From positions 1-57,802 of the forward strand of contig CAMYID010000006.1 in the NCBI GenBank assembly GCA_947258435.1: a stretch of 57,802 nucleotides of DNA, read 5' to 3'. The stretch comes from an uncultured Alphaproteobacteria bacterium. GTDB taxonomy: Bacteria > Pseudomonadota > Alphaproteobacteria > UBA11222. The notes below the pieces were generated by a model. The model was not told the DNA's origin and searched no databases. It saw only the letters and a list, made by a program, of their open reading frames with translations. Position numbers and translations under genes: made by a program. Positions 18,196-26,819 of this stretch are shown in pieces (the stretch's first letter is position 1; every line of letters starts with the position of its first letter).

Positions 18196-18255
18196 TCCGT
18201 TCCCCCTTGACCCCCGGGTTTGCCGTTATTGTCCGGCCGCTATCTTCTGGCCGTT

Positions 18256-19758
18256 TCAGCGCATTCCGTTGCGCCCCGAGGTCTGGCTGTCGCTGTGGCC
18301 GTGCCCTGCCCGGGCCAGCCGCTCCTCACGCAGGGCCTTGCGCCGTACCTTGCCCGCATCGTCGCGCAGCGGGCTGTTCACAAATTCGAAACTGCGCGGA
18401 ATTTTATACTTCACGAGCCTGTCGGCAAGCGCGTTACACAGTTCCGCCTCATCAACGGGCGCGGTGCAATCGACAATCGCATGCACAAGATTGCCCATAT
18501 CATCGTCAGGCAGGCCGATCACCGCGCAGGAGCGAACCGCGGGATGCGCCTCGATCGCCGCCTCGATTTCGGCGGGATAGATATTCGCACCGCCCGACAG
18601 GATCATATCGGTCAGCCGGTCGGCGAGGTAAAGATAGCCATCCGCGTCAAAATATCCCATATCGCCGAGTGATTCCCAGCCCCCCTCAAGCGCTTTTGCC
18701 TGATCGCCGAGATAATGATAGGTGCTGCCCTGGCCGCTTGCGGGTCGGATATAAATCTCCCCCACCTCCCCCACCGGCAACGGCGCGCCCCGCTCATCCA
18801 CCACGATCATCTCGCAGCCCGGCTGCGGCCGCCCGACCGAACCGCGATGGCTGAGCCATTCATCGCCCACGATCCAGGTCATGCCCGTCCCCTCGGTCCC
18901 CGCATAAAGCTCGTGGATTTTTTCCGGCCCGAGCCAGTCGATCCATTCCTGCTTCAGCCAGGCCGGGCAAGGGGCGGCAAGATGCAAAAGCACCTTCAGC
19001 GACGACAGATCGTATTTGCCGCGAGTTTCAGGGCCAAGCCGCCAGATGCGGTGCATCATTGTGGGCACCATCATCACCCAGTCGATCCGGTGGCGCTCGA
19101 TCAGCGCCAGCGTCTGTTCGGCGTCAAAACGGGGCATCACCACCACATGATTGCCCGAAAACAACGCCTGACACGACATCACGAACGGCCCGTTATGATA
19201 TAGCGGGCCGGGCACAAGATGCGCCCCGTCGGGCTGCATCCGCGCGGCGGGCAGGTCGGGATCGAAAAGCCCCGGCGCAGCGGCGACGATGATCTTGGGC
19301 CGGCCGGTACTGCCGCCCGATGTGGGGGCCTTCCAGTGCCGCGCCACCCGTTCGGGCAGCGCCGCATCGGAAAGATCGGGCGCGGGGGTGAAACCGGGCG
19401 GCAGGCTTTTCCCCTCAACCCGCACGCCCTCAGGCACGCCAACGGTGAGCCGGGGCTGAACCAGCGCGATAATCGCATTCAGTTCGGATGGGGGGAGTTT
19501 TGCGGAAACCGGCTGCGGCGTCGCGCCGAGTTTCCAGCTCGCCACCGCAGCGGCGTAGAATTCAATACTGTTGGGCAGCGCGATGGTGACGAAATCATCC
19601 TGCCCGACGCCCAACGCCGCATAGGCACGGGCCAGCCGGTTGGTCAGCCTGTCGAATGCCAGCCGGCTCAGCGTTTCCCCGTCGAATGTCAGGCAGGGGC
19701 GATCAGGATCGCGCGCCGCCTGCCACTCGAAAATCCGCCCGATCGCCATCACCGCCAT
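18256..19758 (-). CDS. AMP-dependent acyl-CoA synthetase
   Basis: A 500-residue ANL-superfamily ligase. The phosphate loop reads TSGGSTGRPKII, the adenine motif ELYAGTEGTG follows, the hinge region is GDMGYFDADGYLYLADR, then MILSGGANIYPAEIE, and the C-terminal catalytic Lys lies in DDAGKVRRKAL. The order and spacing resemble bile-acid/steroid and medium-chain acyl-CoA ligases. The reaction is activation of a carboxylic acid with ATP and CoA. An in-frame ATG three codons into the sequence is an alternative start. Adjacent sulfotransferase and nearby CoA genes fit a lipid or steroid-acid pathway (inference). Confidence 0.88.
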   Translation of the reverse strand: MAVMAIGRIFEWQAARDPDRPCLTFDGETLSRLAFDRLTNRLARAYAALGVGQDDFVTIALPNSIEFYAAAVASWKLGATPQPVSAKLPPSELNAIIALVQPRLTVGVPEGVRVEGKSLPPGFTPAPDLSDAALPERVARHWKAPTSGGSTGRPKIIVAAAPGLFDPDLPAARMQPDGAHLVPGPLYHNGPFVMSCQALFSGNHVVVMPRFDAEQTLALIERHRIDWVMMVPTMMHRIWRLGPETRGKYDLSSLKVLLHLAAPCPAWLKQEWIDWLGPEKIHELYAGTEGTGMTWIVGDEWLSHRGSVGRPQPGCEMIVVDERGAPLPVGEVGEIYIRPASGQGSTYHYLGDQAKALEGGWESLGDMGYFDADGYLYLADRLTDMILSGGANIYPAEIEAAIEAHPAVRSCAVIGLPDDDMGNLVHAIVDCTAPVDEAELCNALADRLVKYKIPRSFEFVNSPLRDDAGKVRRKALREERLARAGHGHSDSQTSGRNGMR

Positions 19759-19892
19759 GAAATCCGCCCGCCCCGCTTGTTCCTGCCTTTTCAGGCAGCA
19801 TAGCGGAGCGGGCGGCGGCTGCGAAGCGCTAAAGCCTAGCGCCTGGTACCGGCTGCCGGCGGCGCGAAATATCGGCCGGGGTCACGCAGGGC

Positions 19893-20432
19893 TCAGCCTG
19901 CCTGTTGCTGCTTGAGGAAACCGAGCATGGTCTCGGCATCGGACACTTCGAAGGGATCGCCCTCCACATTGTCGCCCTTGCCTGGCTCAACAAACATCTT
20001 CACGATCTCGCCATCTTCGACATACATGGAATAACGCCAGCTCCGCTTGCCGAAACCCAGGTTGGATTTATCGACCAGCATGTTCATGGCTTCGGTAAAT
20101 TCGCAATTGCCGTCAGGCAACAGGGTCACTTTCTGCGCCCCCAGATCCTTGCCCCATTTGAACATGCAAAAGGCGTCATTGACCGACAGGCAGATCACCT
20201 CATCGACCCCAAGCGCGGTAAACTCCTCATGCTTCTGCTCATAACCGGGCAGATGGGTCGAGCTGCAGGTCGGCGTAAAAGCGCCGGGCAGCGCAAAGAC
20301 CACCACCTTGCGGCCATTGAAGATTTCCGCCGCTGACCGGTCCTGCCAGCGATAGGGATTGGGGCCCTCGACCGTCTCGTCATGCACACGGGTCTTGAAG
20401 GTTACATCGGGCACGCGCTTCACAACATCCAT
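19893..20432 (-). CDS. Peroxiredoxin, Prx5/hybrid type
   Basis: A 179-residue thioredoxin-fold peroxidase. The peroxidatic Cys lies in [21 protein letters not shown], the signature of the Prx5 subfamily, followed by [20 protein letters not shown]. The C-terminus is plain, without a fused glutaredoxin domain. It reduces H2O2 and organic peroxides, probably with glutathione/glutaredoxin or thioredoxin. CGGAG precedes the ATG. It is divergent from the copper operon. Confidence 0.92.
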   Translation of the reverse strand: MDVVKRVPDVTFKTRVHDETVEGPNPYRWQDRSAAEIFNGRKVVVFALPGAFTPTCSSTHLPGYEQKHEEFTALGVDEVICLSVNDAFCMFKWGKDLGAQKVTLLPDGNCEFTEAMNMLVDKSNLGFGKRSWRYSMYVEDGEIVKMFVEPGKGDNVEGDPFEVSDAETMLGFLKQQQAG

Positions 20433-20825
20433 TACAAACTCCGTTAACTGAAAGGAAAATCACGTTTCCTCCGGGATATAATTTGCAAATTAGAATTATT
20501 CAAGTTTATGACACGGTTTTTTCTGAATTTTTTACGGGAACTTTTTGCAGGGGCCTTTTGGCACAGCGAGGAGGCGGGCTCTTGCCGCCGGGATACAGCC
20601 GCTTGACCTTCCTGTAACAGGAAGCTGCAGGATGACACCATGGCTATGCCTCATCGATACATGGACCAGCGCCCAAGCGGCCGGCTCTGCCGCGTCGGGC
20701 GGCAAATTGCCCGTGCTTCCGCTTGCGGCGGGCATGGCCCGTGCGACCGGCCTGCATGCCGGCGGACATGGCCCCTCACCGGTCATTTCAGCAATCCTGA
20801 AAAAACCGCCCCTGCGCGCGATATC
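20433..20825. other. Divergent regulatory region between peroxiredoxin and copA
   Basis: This 393-nt gap holds an AT-rich segment (20460-20540) likely to be the peroxiredoxin promoter, the MerR/CueR-type promoter at 20603-20633, and about 190 nt of copA leader. The leader is open in the copA frame from an ATG at 20640 and is Cys-rich there; it is also open in a second frame that ends at 20829, overlapping the copA start as ATGA. I do not call either as a gene. Confidence 0.5.
20603..20633 (+). promoter_or_regulatory. CueR-type (MerR-family) promoter of copAB
   Basis: TTGACC (20603-20608) is separated by 19 nt from CAGGAT (20628-20633). The spacer holds the perfect dyad TTCCTGT-A-ACAGGAA (20609-20623), and the extended halves ACCTTCC and GGAAGCT are spaced 7 nt apart. 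An over-long 19-bp spacer with a central ACCTTCC/GGAAGGT dyad is the layout of CueR-controlled copper promoters. No cueR gene lies in the window. Confidence 0.75.
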
Positions 20826-22499
20826 ATGATGAGCGCCCCTCTTACCCGGCGAGACAGAAGAATGGCGCCACTGACATGGCCGCACCGGCTGAGCTTTCTG
20901 ATTCTGCCCGTTCTTTTGCTTCTGGCTGCGGCCGGGGCTGCGACTGCGGGCACTTATCGTCTGTCGATTGATACGCTGGCCGTCAATTTCACCGGCGCGC
21001 CCCGTCAGGCGATGGCGATCAACGGCTCAATACCCGCACCGCTTCTACGTTTCCGGGAGGGGGAAGAGGTAGAAATCCATGTCACCAATAATCTTGCCGT
21101 CGACAGCTCGGTGCACTGGCACGGCTTCATCCTGCCCAATGCAATGGACGGGGTGCCGGACATGACGTTCCCCGGCATCAAGCCTGGCGCGACCTTCACC
21201 TATCGCTTTACGATCGGGCAAAGCGGCACCTACTGGTATCACAGCCATTCCGGCCTGCAGGAACAGGCCGGCATCTACGGCCCCATTATCATCGATCCGG
21301 CGACGCCCGACCCAGTCAAACATGATCGCGATTACGTGGTCATGCTGTCTGACTGGACCGACGAAAAGCCTGAACAGGTGCTCGCCAATCTCAAGAAGCA
21401 AAGCGACTACTATAATTACAATCAGCGGACGGTCGGCGACTTCTTCCACGATGTGGGGGAACGGGGCTGGCGCGCGACGCTGCGCGACCGCCGGATGTGG
21501 GGCAAGATGCGCATGACCCCCACCGATATCGCCGACGTTACGGGCTATAGTTTCCTGATCAACGGCAAGACAGCGGAAGAGAACTGGACCGCGATCTTCA
21601 AGGCTGGCGAGCGGATACGCCTGCGTTTCATAAACGGTTCCGCCATGTCCTATTTCGATGTGAAAATCCCCGGTCTGCGCATGCAGGTCGTGACCGCCGA
21701 CGGGCAGAATGTCACACCAGTTACCGTCGATGCCTTCCGCCTAGCGGTTGCCGAAACTTATGACGTAATCGTCGCTCCCGAACGTGACATCCCCTTTACG
21801 ATCTTCGCCCAGGCCATGGACAGAAGCGGCTATGCCCGTGCGACGCTTGCCCCCCGCCTCGGCATGGCCGCCGCAATTCCCCCGATGGACCCGCGCAAAC
21901 TGCTGACCATGGCCGACATGGGACACGAGATGGACGGAATGGGCGAGATGGGCGCTAACATGCATGCCATGAAACAAAATGCCACACGACATCGCATGCA
22001 AGATCACAAGCAGCATGACATATCCGCCCAACCCGCATCACCGCGCGTGCTGCGCTATGACGATCTGCAGTCGCTTGACGCCCATTCCAACCGCTTGCCG
22101 GCACGGGAGATCGAAGTGCGCCTGACCGGCAATATGGAGCGCTATTTCTGGTCCATCAATGACAGGAAATATTCGGAAGCCGAGCCCATTCGACTGCGCT
22201 ACAATGAACGGGTACGGATTAAGTTTGTCAATCAGACGATGATGACCCATCCCATGCATCTGCACGGCCACTGGATGGAGCTGGATAACGGCGCGGATGC
22301 GTTTAAACCACGCAAGCATGTGATCAGCATCGCGCCGGGCGAAACCGTTTATTTTGACCTGACAGCGGACGCGGTCGGAGACTGGGCGTTTCACTGCCAT
22401 CTACTGTATCACATGGCGACCGGAATGTTTCGTAAACTGATTGTCGAGCCCACGCCAGAGGCAGCGCTGACGCACCAGACAGGCGACAACGATGCGTAA
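20826..22499 (+). CDS. copA: Multicopper oxidase, copper-resistance protein CopA
   Basis: About 557 residues. A hydrophobic export signal is seen (RRDRRMAPLTWPHRLSFLI, then LLLLAAAGAATAG); it has arginines but no clean twin-arginine motif. Cupredoxin copper motifs are all present: HWHGFILPNAMDG, TYWYHSHSGLQEQ, HPMHLHGHWMEL and the type-1 site FHCHLLYHMATGM. A His/Met-rich insert (about residues 355-400, with repeats such as MGHEMDGMGEMG) is typical of CopA. It oxidises Cu(I) and binds copper in the periplasm. Starts at 20826, 20829 or 20862 are possible; I take 20826. The gene overlaps copB by 8 nt. Confidence 0.93.
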   Translation: MMSAPLTRRDRRMAPLTWPHRLSFLILPVLLLLAAAGAATAGTYRLSIDTLAVNFTGAPRQAMAINGSIPAPLLRFREGEEVEIHVTNNLAVDSSVHWHGFILPNAMDGVPDMTFPGIKPGATFTYRFTIGQSGTYWYHSHSGLQEQAGIYGPIIIDPATPDPVKHDRDYVVMLSDWTDEKPEQVLANLKKQSDYYNYNQRTVGDFFHDVGERGWRATLRDRRMWGKMRMTPTDIADVTGYSFLINGKTAEENWTAIFKAGERIRLRFINGSAMSYFDVKIPGLRMQVVTADGQNVTPVTVDAFRLAVAETYDVIVAPERDIPFTIFAQAMDRSGYARATLAPRLGMAAAIPPMDPRKLLTMADMGHEMDGMGEMGANMHAMKQNATRHRMQDHKQHDISAQPASPRVLRYDDLQSLDAHSNRLPAREIEVRLTGNMERYFWSINDRKYSEAEPIRLRYNERVRIKFVNQTMMTHPMHLHGHWMELDNGADAFKPRKHVISIAPGETVYFDLTADAVGDWAFHCHLLYHMATGMFRKLIVEPTPEAALTHQTGDNDA

Positions 22500-23223
22500 G
22501 TCACGCATAGCCCTTTGCTGCACATGGGCCGCATTCGTCGCGTTGCCTGCACCGCTCGGACAACCGCCACGCGCGGCAGAAGCCGATACGGCAAGCTACT
22601 TCATGTTTCATGCCGAGGAATTAGACTATCGCGGCGATGACAGCGGCGGCGAAACCCTTAGCTGGGACGCGGAAGCCTGGTATGGCGGCGACTATCGCAA
22701 ACTCCGGCTTACGACGGAGGGGAAGAAAGCCGTTGGCGGTCACCTTGAAGAGGCTGAAATTCAGCTGCTCTACAGCCGCCTCTACGATGACTTTCTCGAT
22801 ATGCAGTTCGGGTTGCGACAGGATTTTGCACCCCGGCCACGCCGCAGCCATGCCGTAATTGGGATGCGCGGACTTGCGCCCTATTACATCGAATTCGACG
22901 CCGCTGCCTTCCTCAGCGAAAAAGGCGGGCTGAGCGGCCGGCTGGATGCGGTCTATGAACTGCTCGTCACCCAGCGGCTTATTCTTCAGCCGTCGGTGGA
23001 AATCAATGCCGCGCTGTCGGGGGAAAGCCGGCGCGGCGAGGGGTCGGGCGTCAATAACATCGAAGCGGGGCTGCGGCTGCGCTATGAGCTGCACCGCAAA
23101 TTCGCTCCTTATATCGGCGCAAACTGGGAACGCAAATTCGGGGAGACAGCGGATCTTGCAACCGGCAGCGGCGAACAGGAAGAACATCTTTCCCTGCTTG
23201 CCGGCGTGGCATTCTGGTTCTGA
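22492..23223 (+). CDS. copB: Copper-resistance outer-membrane protein CopB
   Basis: A 243-residue protein with a signal peptide (cleavage near PRAAEADTAS), then a beta-barrel of CopB type. Recognisable blocks are FHAEELDYRGDDSGGETLSWDAEAWYGGD, KLRLTTEG, LYSRLYDDFLDMQFGLRQD and EINAALSGESRRGEGSG. The protein ends in AGVAFWF, the C-terminal Phe expected of an outer-membrane barrel. It lacks the Met/His-rich N-terminal extension seen in longer CopB proteins. Its start lies inside the copA stop, giving translational coupling. It probably sequesters or passes copper at the outer membrane. Confidence 0.92.
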   Translation: MRKSRIALCCTWAAFVALPAPLGQPPRAAEADTASYFMFHAEELDYRGDDSGGETLSWDAEAWYGGDYRKLRLTTEGKKAVGGHLEEAEIQLLYSRLYDDFLDMQFGLRQDFAPRPRRSHAVIGMRGLAPYYIEFDAAAFLSEKGGLSGRLDAVYELLVTQRLILQPSVEINAALSGESRRGEGSGVNNIEAGLRLRYELHRKFAPYIGANWERKFGETADLATGSGEQEEHLSLLAGVAFWF

Positions 23224-23235
23224 AGCAGCCGCGCG

Positions 23236-24591
23236 TCAGCCACCAAGCACCCGACTTGCGGGGAAGTAAAGCGTGGCGCGCGTACCGACACCGGGTTCGC
23301 TCTGCAGCTTCAGCTGCCCGCCATGCAAGGTGATCATTTCATGCACCAGCGGCAGCCCCAGGCCGGTGCCCTCATCCTGCCTGTCACTGTCCAGTTGTTC
23401 AAATTTGGCCATTGCACGGGGGATATCCTCGGGCCGCATACCAATACCGTTATCCTGAACCGTCAGCGCAAGCCTGCCATCCTCAACACAGACGGCACGT
23501 ACCGTTATCGTTCCGCCATCATGGGTAAATTTCACCGCATTGGACAAGAGATTGAGCAGCATCTGCTTGACAAGCCGTGCATCCGCACAAAGTTGAGGCA
23601 AACTGTCGGGAATTTCCATAGTCAGCGTCTGATGCTGTTTATGCGCCTGATCCTGCACAAGTGTCAGCGTATCCCGGCTCAGCAGCGCGACGGAGATTGC
23701 AACTTCGCTCAGATTGCTTTTTCCCGCCTCAAGCTTGGAAAGGTCGAGCAAATCGTTCACAAGCTCAAGCAGCAACCCGCCCGACTTTGAAATATGTTCC
23801 GCATAATCGGCCTGCTTGTCGTTCAGCGATCCGGCAATCCCGGCCTTCAGCGCATCGGCAAATCCAATAATGGCGTTAAGCGGTGTACGGAATTCATGGC
23901 TCATACCGGCCAGAAATTCCGACTTGGCGTGGTTGGCCCGCTCGGCCGCCACGCGCGCGCGCTGCGCCGTCGCTTCGGCGGCGATCCGGCGGGTCACCTC
24001 TTCGCTCAACGCATCCGCCTGCCGGCGCAGACGCCGCGCCGCATTGCGCGAGGCGTAGCCCGCAACGATGGGATAGACAAGCAGCACCGGCAGGGAAAAA
24101 AGAATATCGCGCAAGGAGGAATGCGGATCGAACTGAAATCCATGAAGAGCCGCTGAGACCCCGGCACCGCACATAACCATCACCAGGCTTTGCATGAACA
24201 GTTTCGTATTCAGCCCGAAACTGTTGATGCACAGCACAAGGTAAACCACGACACAGGGGATAATGTTGAAGGCGATGGCGCCCATCGCAACGCCGCCAAA
24301 CAGAGAATCGACCAGAACATTCCTGACCTCGGCGGCCGCCGGGTTTCGGGAACGGCGTGACAGGAAATAGGCAATATGCGGCCAGACAAACACGACGGAC
24401 AGCAAAAACAGCCAGTCCCCTGGTGGCGTTACGCGGTCAAGCAAGGGCGCCCCGAGGCTGAACCCCAGCAAGAGCAACCCGACAATCCGTATACGGTAGA
24501 CAGTCCGGACAAAACGAACCCTGTTTTCAAGCAGGGGTGCGGGATGGGGCTGGTCTTCCATCTGGTTCGCCGGTATTTCTTTAGCTGTCAC
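23236..24591 (-). CDS. Membrane sensor histidine kinase
   Basis: A 451-residue kinase. Five or six hydrophobic segments fill residues about 28-165 with almost no periplasmic loop, like a MASE-type sensor. They are followed by a short coiled coil (RRLRRQADALSEEV), the H-box SEFLAGMSHEFRTPLNAI, N-box LLNLLSNAVKFT, G1 QDNGIGM and G2 DEGTGLGLPLV. No receiver domain follows, and no response-regulator gene is in the window. The GTG start has only a distant GGAG; an ATG 30 nt later is an alternative. It is convergent with copB, 12 nt apart. Whether it senses copper is unknown. Confidence 0.88.
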   Translation of the reverse strand: MTAKEIPANQMEDQPHPAPLLENRVRFVRTVYRIRIVGLLLLGFSLGAPLLDRVTPPGDWLFLLSVVFVWPHIAYFLSRRSRNPAAAEVRNVLVDSLFGGVAMGAIAFNIIPCVVVYLVLCINSFGLNTKLFMQSLVMVMCGAGVSAALHGFQFDPHSSLRDILFSLPVLLVYPIVAGYASRNAARRLRRQADALSEEVTRRIAAEATAQRARVAAERANHAKSEFLAGMSHEFRTPLNAIIGFADALKAGIAGSLNDKQADYAEHISKSGGLLLELVNDLLDLSKLEAGKSNLSEVAISVALLSRDTLTLVQDQAHKQHQTLTMEIPDSLPQLCADARLVKQMLLNLLSNAVKFTHDGGTITVRAVCVEDGRLALTVQDNGIGMRPEDIPRAMAKFEQLDSDRQDEGTGLGLPLVHEMITLHGGQLKLQSEPGVGTRATLYFPASRVLGG

Positions 24592-24692
24592 AACGCTTAC
24601 AAACTCTACTCCGGTTAATCCCCATGGCTTGCCGGGCCCCGACCGCTAAATCCCGAAAATCCAGACAGCGCACCACGCATCAATGCCGCAGA

Positions 24693-25454
24693 CTACAGCA
24701 CCGGCAAGGGTGCCTGCGGCACATTTGCCCAATGTTCGGCATCATGGCCGTAAAATATCCGCGCGCCGCGCCGCTCAAGCGTGCGAAAGTTCCGCAAGGT
24801 CGCGATCATCGCCTCGCGGTCATGCAAAATCCGCGGCAGATGCAGATCTTCGAGCGTTTTGCGCATATAACAGGCATCCCCTGTCAGTATGACATCGCCG
24901 CTATCCAGCCTGACTTTGAGTGACTGATGGCCGGGGGTATGGCCATAGCTTGGAAATATCACCACTGTACCGTCCCCGAACACATCGAACTCTCCCTCAA
25001 TCTGCTGCACATCCTGGCCAAGGTCGAAATCGCGCGGATCGTAGCTGTTTGCCGCGGCCAGATCCGGATCGCGCGCCGCCTCCCATTCAGGACGCTGGAT
25101 CAACAAAGGTGCATTGGGAATCTGATCATTACCTCCTGCATGATCAAAATGCAGGTGAGAGTTGATTAAAAAGTTAATGTCTCCCGTCGCGATGTCCATC
25201 GCCGCAAGGTGCGCGGACAGTTCCTCCCCCGGCAGATACTCGACCGTTGTGATTTTGGCGAGCCCACCCAGCCGCCCGGCCGGATCTGTCTGCAGGCTGG
25301 TATGCAGGCCACTGTCAAAAATCGCCTTACCGCGGGGATGGACGATCAGATAAGCGGGGATCGGCAGGCGCAGCTCACCGGGCATGCCATCAAGGATCAT
25401 TCTGGCCGGCATCGTCAGCCAGCCGCAGGTCATGGCAAAAAGTCTGACGCTCAT
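24693..25454 (-). CDS. MBL-fold hydrolase, N-acyl-homoserine-lactonase-like
   Basis: A 253-residue metallo-beta-lactamase-fold protein. The motif NSHLHFDHAGGN supplies HxHxDH, and PSYGHTPGHQSLKV supplies the next His, with a final His in RIFYGHDAEHW. The N-terminal IPAYLIVHPRGKAIFDSGLH resembles the AttM/AiiA lactonase group. Quorum quenching is possible, but hydrolysis of other lactones is equally likely in this catabolic setting. The ATG at 25454 overlaps the stop of the cytochrome b561 gene (ATGA), so the genes are co-translated. Confidence 0.85.
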   Translation of the reverse strand: MSVRLFAMTCGWLTMPARMILDGMPGELRLPIPAYLIVHPRGKAIFDSGLHTSLQTDPAGRLGGLAKITTVEYLPGEELSAHLAAMDIATGDINFLINSHLHFDHAGGNDQIPNAPLLIQRPEWEAARDPDLAAANSYDPRDFDLGQDVQQIEGEFDVFGDGTVVIFPSYGHTPGHQSLKVRLDSGDVILTGDACYMRKTLEDLHLPRILHDREAMIATLRNFRTLERRGARIFYGHDAEHWANVPQAPLPVL

Positions 25455-26047
25455 TTCGCGCCATCCTCTGTGCCGGCGCCTTTTGCCCGACCGGGCCACA
25501 TGCGCCGCAATATCCCGTCCTTGCGGATAAAATGGTGATAGAGTGCGGCGGCGATATGAACAGCCGCCAAACTGGCGATCAGCAAGGCACCCAGTTTGTG
25601 CAATGCCACAAAGCGGGCAAACCAGACCGGATCATCGGCTGCCAGTGCGGAAAGCGGCAGGACCCCGGCGGTCATCACCTCATAGGGTGCGGTCGCCGCA
25701 GTGCCGATACCCGCCACCGCCTGAACGAAAATCAGCAGATAAAAGGCACGATGATTCCAGATCGCCGCCCGGCTTTGCCAGCCCGGCAGATCCGCGGGCA
25801 ACGCAGGCGGCGCATGGCGCAACCTGTAACCGAAACGGATAATCAGAAGCCCCAGCACCAGAAGCCCCACCGCACTATGTCCGACAGTCGCTTCCGCTTT
25901 CTCCGCATCGCTTGCCGACAGCATCTGGCTGCCCGCCGCAAGCATCAGCAACACCAGCACCGCCATCACCCAGTGCAGGGTCTTGGCGGCACCTGAATAA
26001 TGCGCGCCCGCCTGCGGCGCACCCTGATTCTGAAAATTATCGCTCAT
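25451..26047 (-). CDS. Cytochrome b561
   Basis: A 198-residue integral membrane cytochrome with four predicted helices. Heme-binding His are in AAKTLHWVMAVL, EATVGHSAVGLLV, FVALHKLGALLI and LAAVHIAAALYHHF. The bacterial family takes electrons from ubiquinol in the inner membrane and is linked to superoxide oxidation (CybB). GGGAGGGGG precedes the ATG. It is coupled by a 4-nt overlap to the lactonase-like gene. Confidence 0.92.
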   Translation of the reverse strand: MSDNFQNQGAPQAGAHYSGAAKTLHWVMAVLVLLMLAAGSQMLSASDAEKAEATVGHSAVGLLVLGLLIIRFGYRLRHAPPALPADLPGWQSRAAIWNHRAFYLLIFVQAVAGIGTAATAPYEVMTAGVLPLSALAADDPVWFARFVALHKLGALLIASLAAVHIAAALYHHFIRKDGILRRMWPGRAKGAGTEDGAK

Positions 26048-26154
26048 CCTGTCCCCCTCCCTGTTTTTGCAAAGTATGGCGGAAAGTGAGCGGTTTTGGA
26101 AATCTGCCCTGACAGCCGCCCCACAGCATACGGAGCGGTGACGGGCCTCAACAG

Positions 26155-26676
26155 CTATGAGGCTGATTTATCGGACTTTTCCTTGTCCTGGCGCATTTCC
26201 TGATAAAATTCTATGCGGTTGCGCGTGGCGACATCGGCATCGGCATCGGCCACCGGGCGCACCTCGCCGGCGGAAATTTCCCGACCATCCTGCAGGTCGA
26301 TAACCGTCACCCTGACCTCGGCACCCGATTCACGATTGCGGAACTGCATCTTCGGCGGATCGGGAATCCAGTCGCGCCCCCACTGCACAATCGATAACAA
26401 TACCGGCCCGAGCGCGCGGCCCTTTTCAGTCAGGTGATATTCATGCCGGGGCGGGCGGATTTCATATTGCCGCCGCTCCAGCAGCCCGTGTTCCTCAAGC
26501 TTGCGCAGCCGGTCGCTCAACACATTGCGCGCAATCCCCAAAGACCGCTGAAAATCCTCAAACCGCCGAACCCCCATCATCGCATCGCGCACGATCAGCA
26601 AGGTCCACCATTCCCCGATAACACCAAGTGAACGGGCAAGCAGGCAGGACATTTCTTCAGAATTTTTGCGGGGCAT
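26155..26676 (-). CDS. HxlR-family transcriptional regulator
   Basis: A 173-residue winged-helix regulator. It opens MPRKNSEEMSCLLARSLGVI, then GEWWTLLIVRDAMMGVRRFEDFQ and NVLSDRLRKLEEHGLLERRQY, the standard HxlR domain with its N-terminal Cys, at about 10-110. An extra C-terminal segment of about 60 residues (DLQDGREISAGEVRP) is longer than in minimal members. The ATG at 26676 gives the family-typical start; an upstream TTG frame is possible. It is divergent from the SapC-like gene over 143 nt and may control it or the b561/lactonase pair, which follow on its strand. Confidence 0.9.
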   Translation of the reverse strand: MPRKNSEEMSCLLARSLGVIGEWWTLLIVRDAMMGVRRFEDFQRSLGIARNVLSDRLRKLEEHGLLERRQYEIRPPRHEYHLTEKGRALGPVLLSIVQWGRDWIPDPPKMQFRNRESGAEVRVTVIDLQDGREISAGEVRPVADADADVATRNRIEFYQEMRQDKEKSDKSAS

Positions 26677-26819
26677 CTTCAAACAACCAATTTTCCGAAC
26701 GGCCAATATGTTTGAGCCGCCCTGACCTAAATGTCAAAATTCAACGAAAAATAATCAGATCATGTTAAAACCGGAAACACGAACAGTCCGTTACCAAAAA
26801 AGCTGTCAGGAGTAAATTT

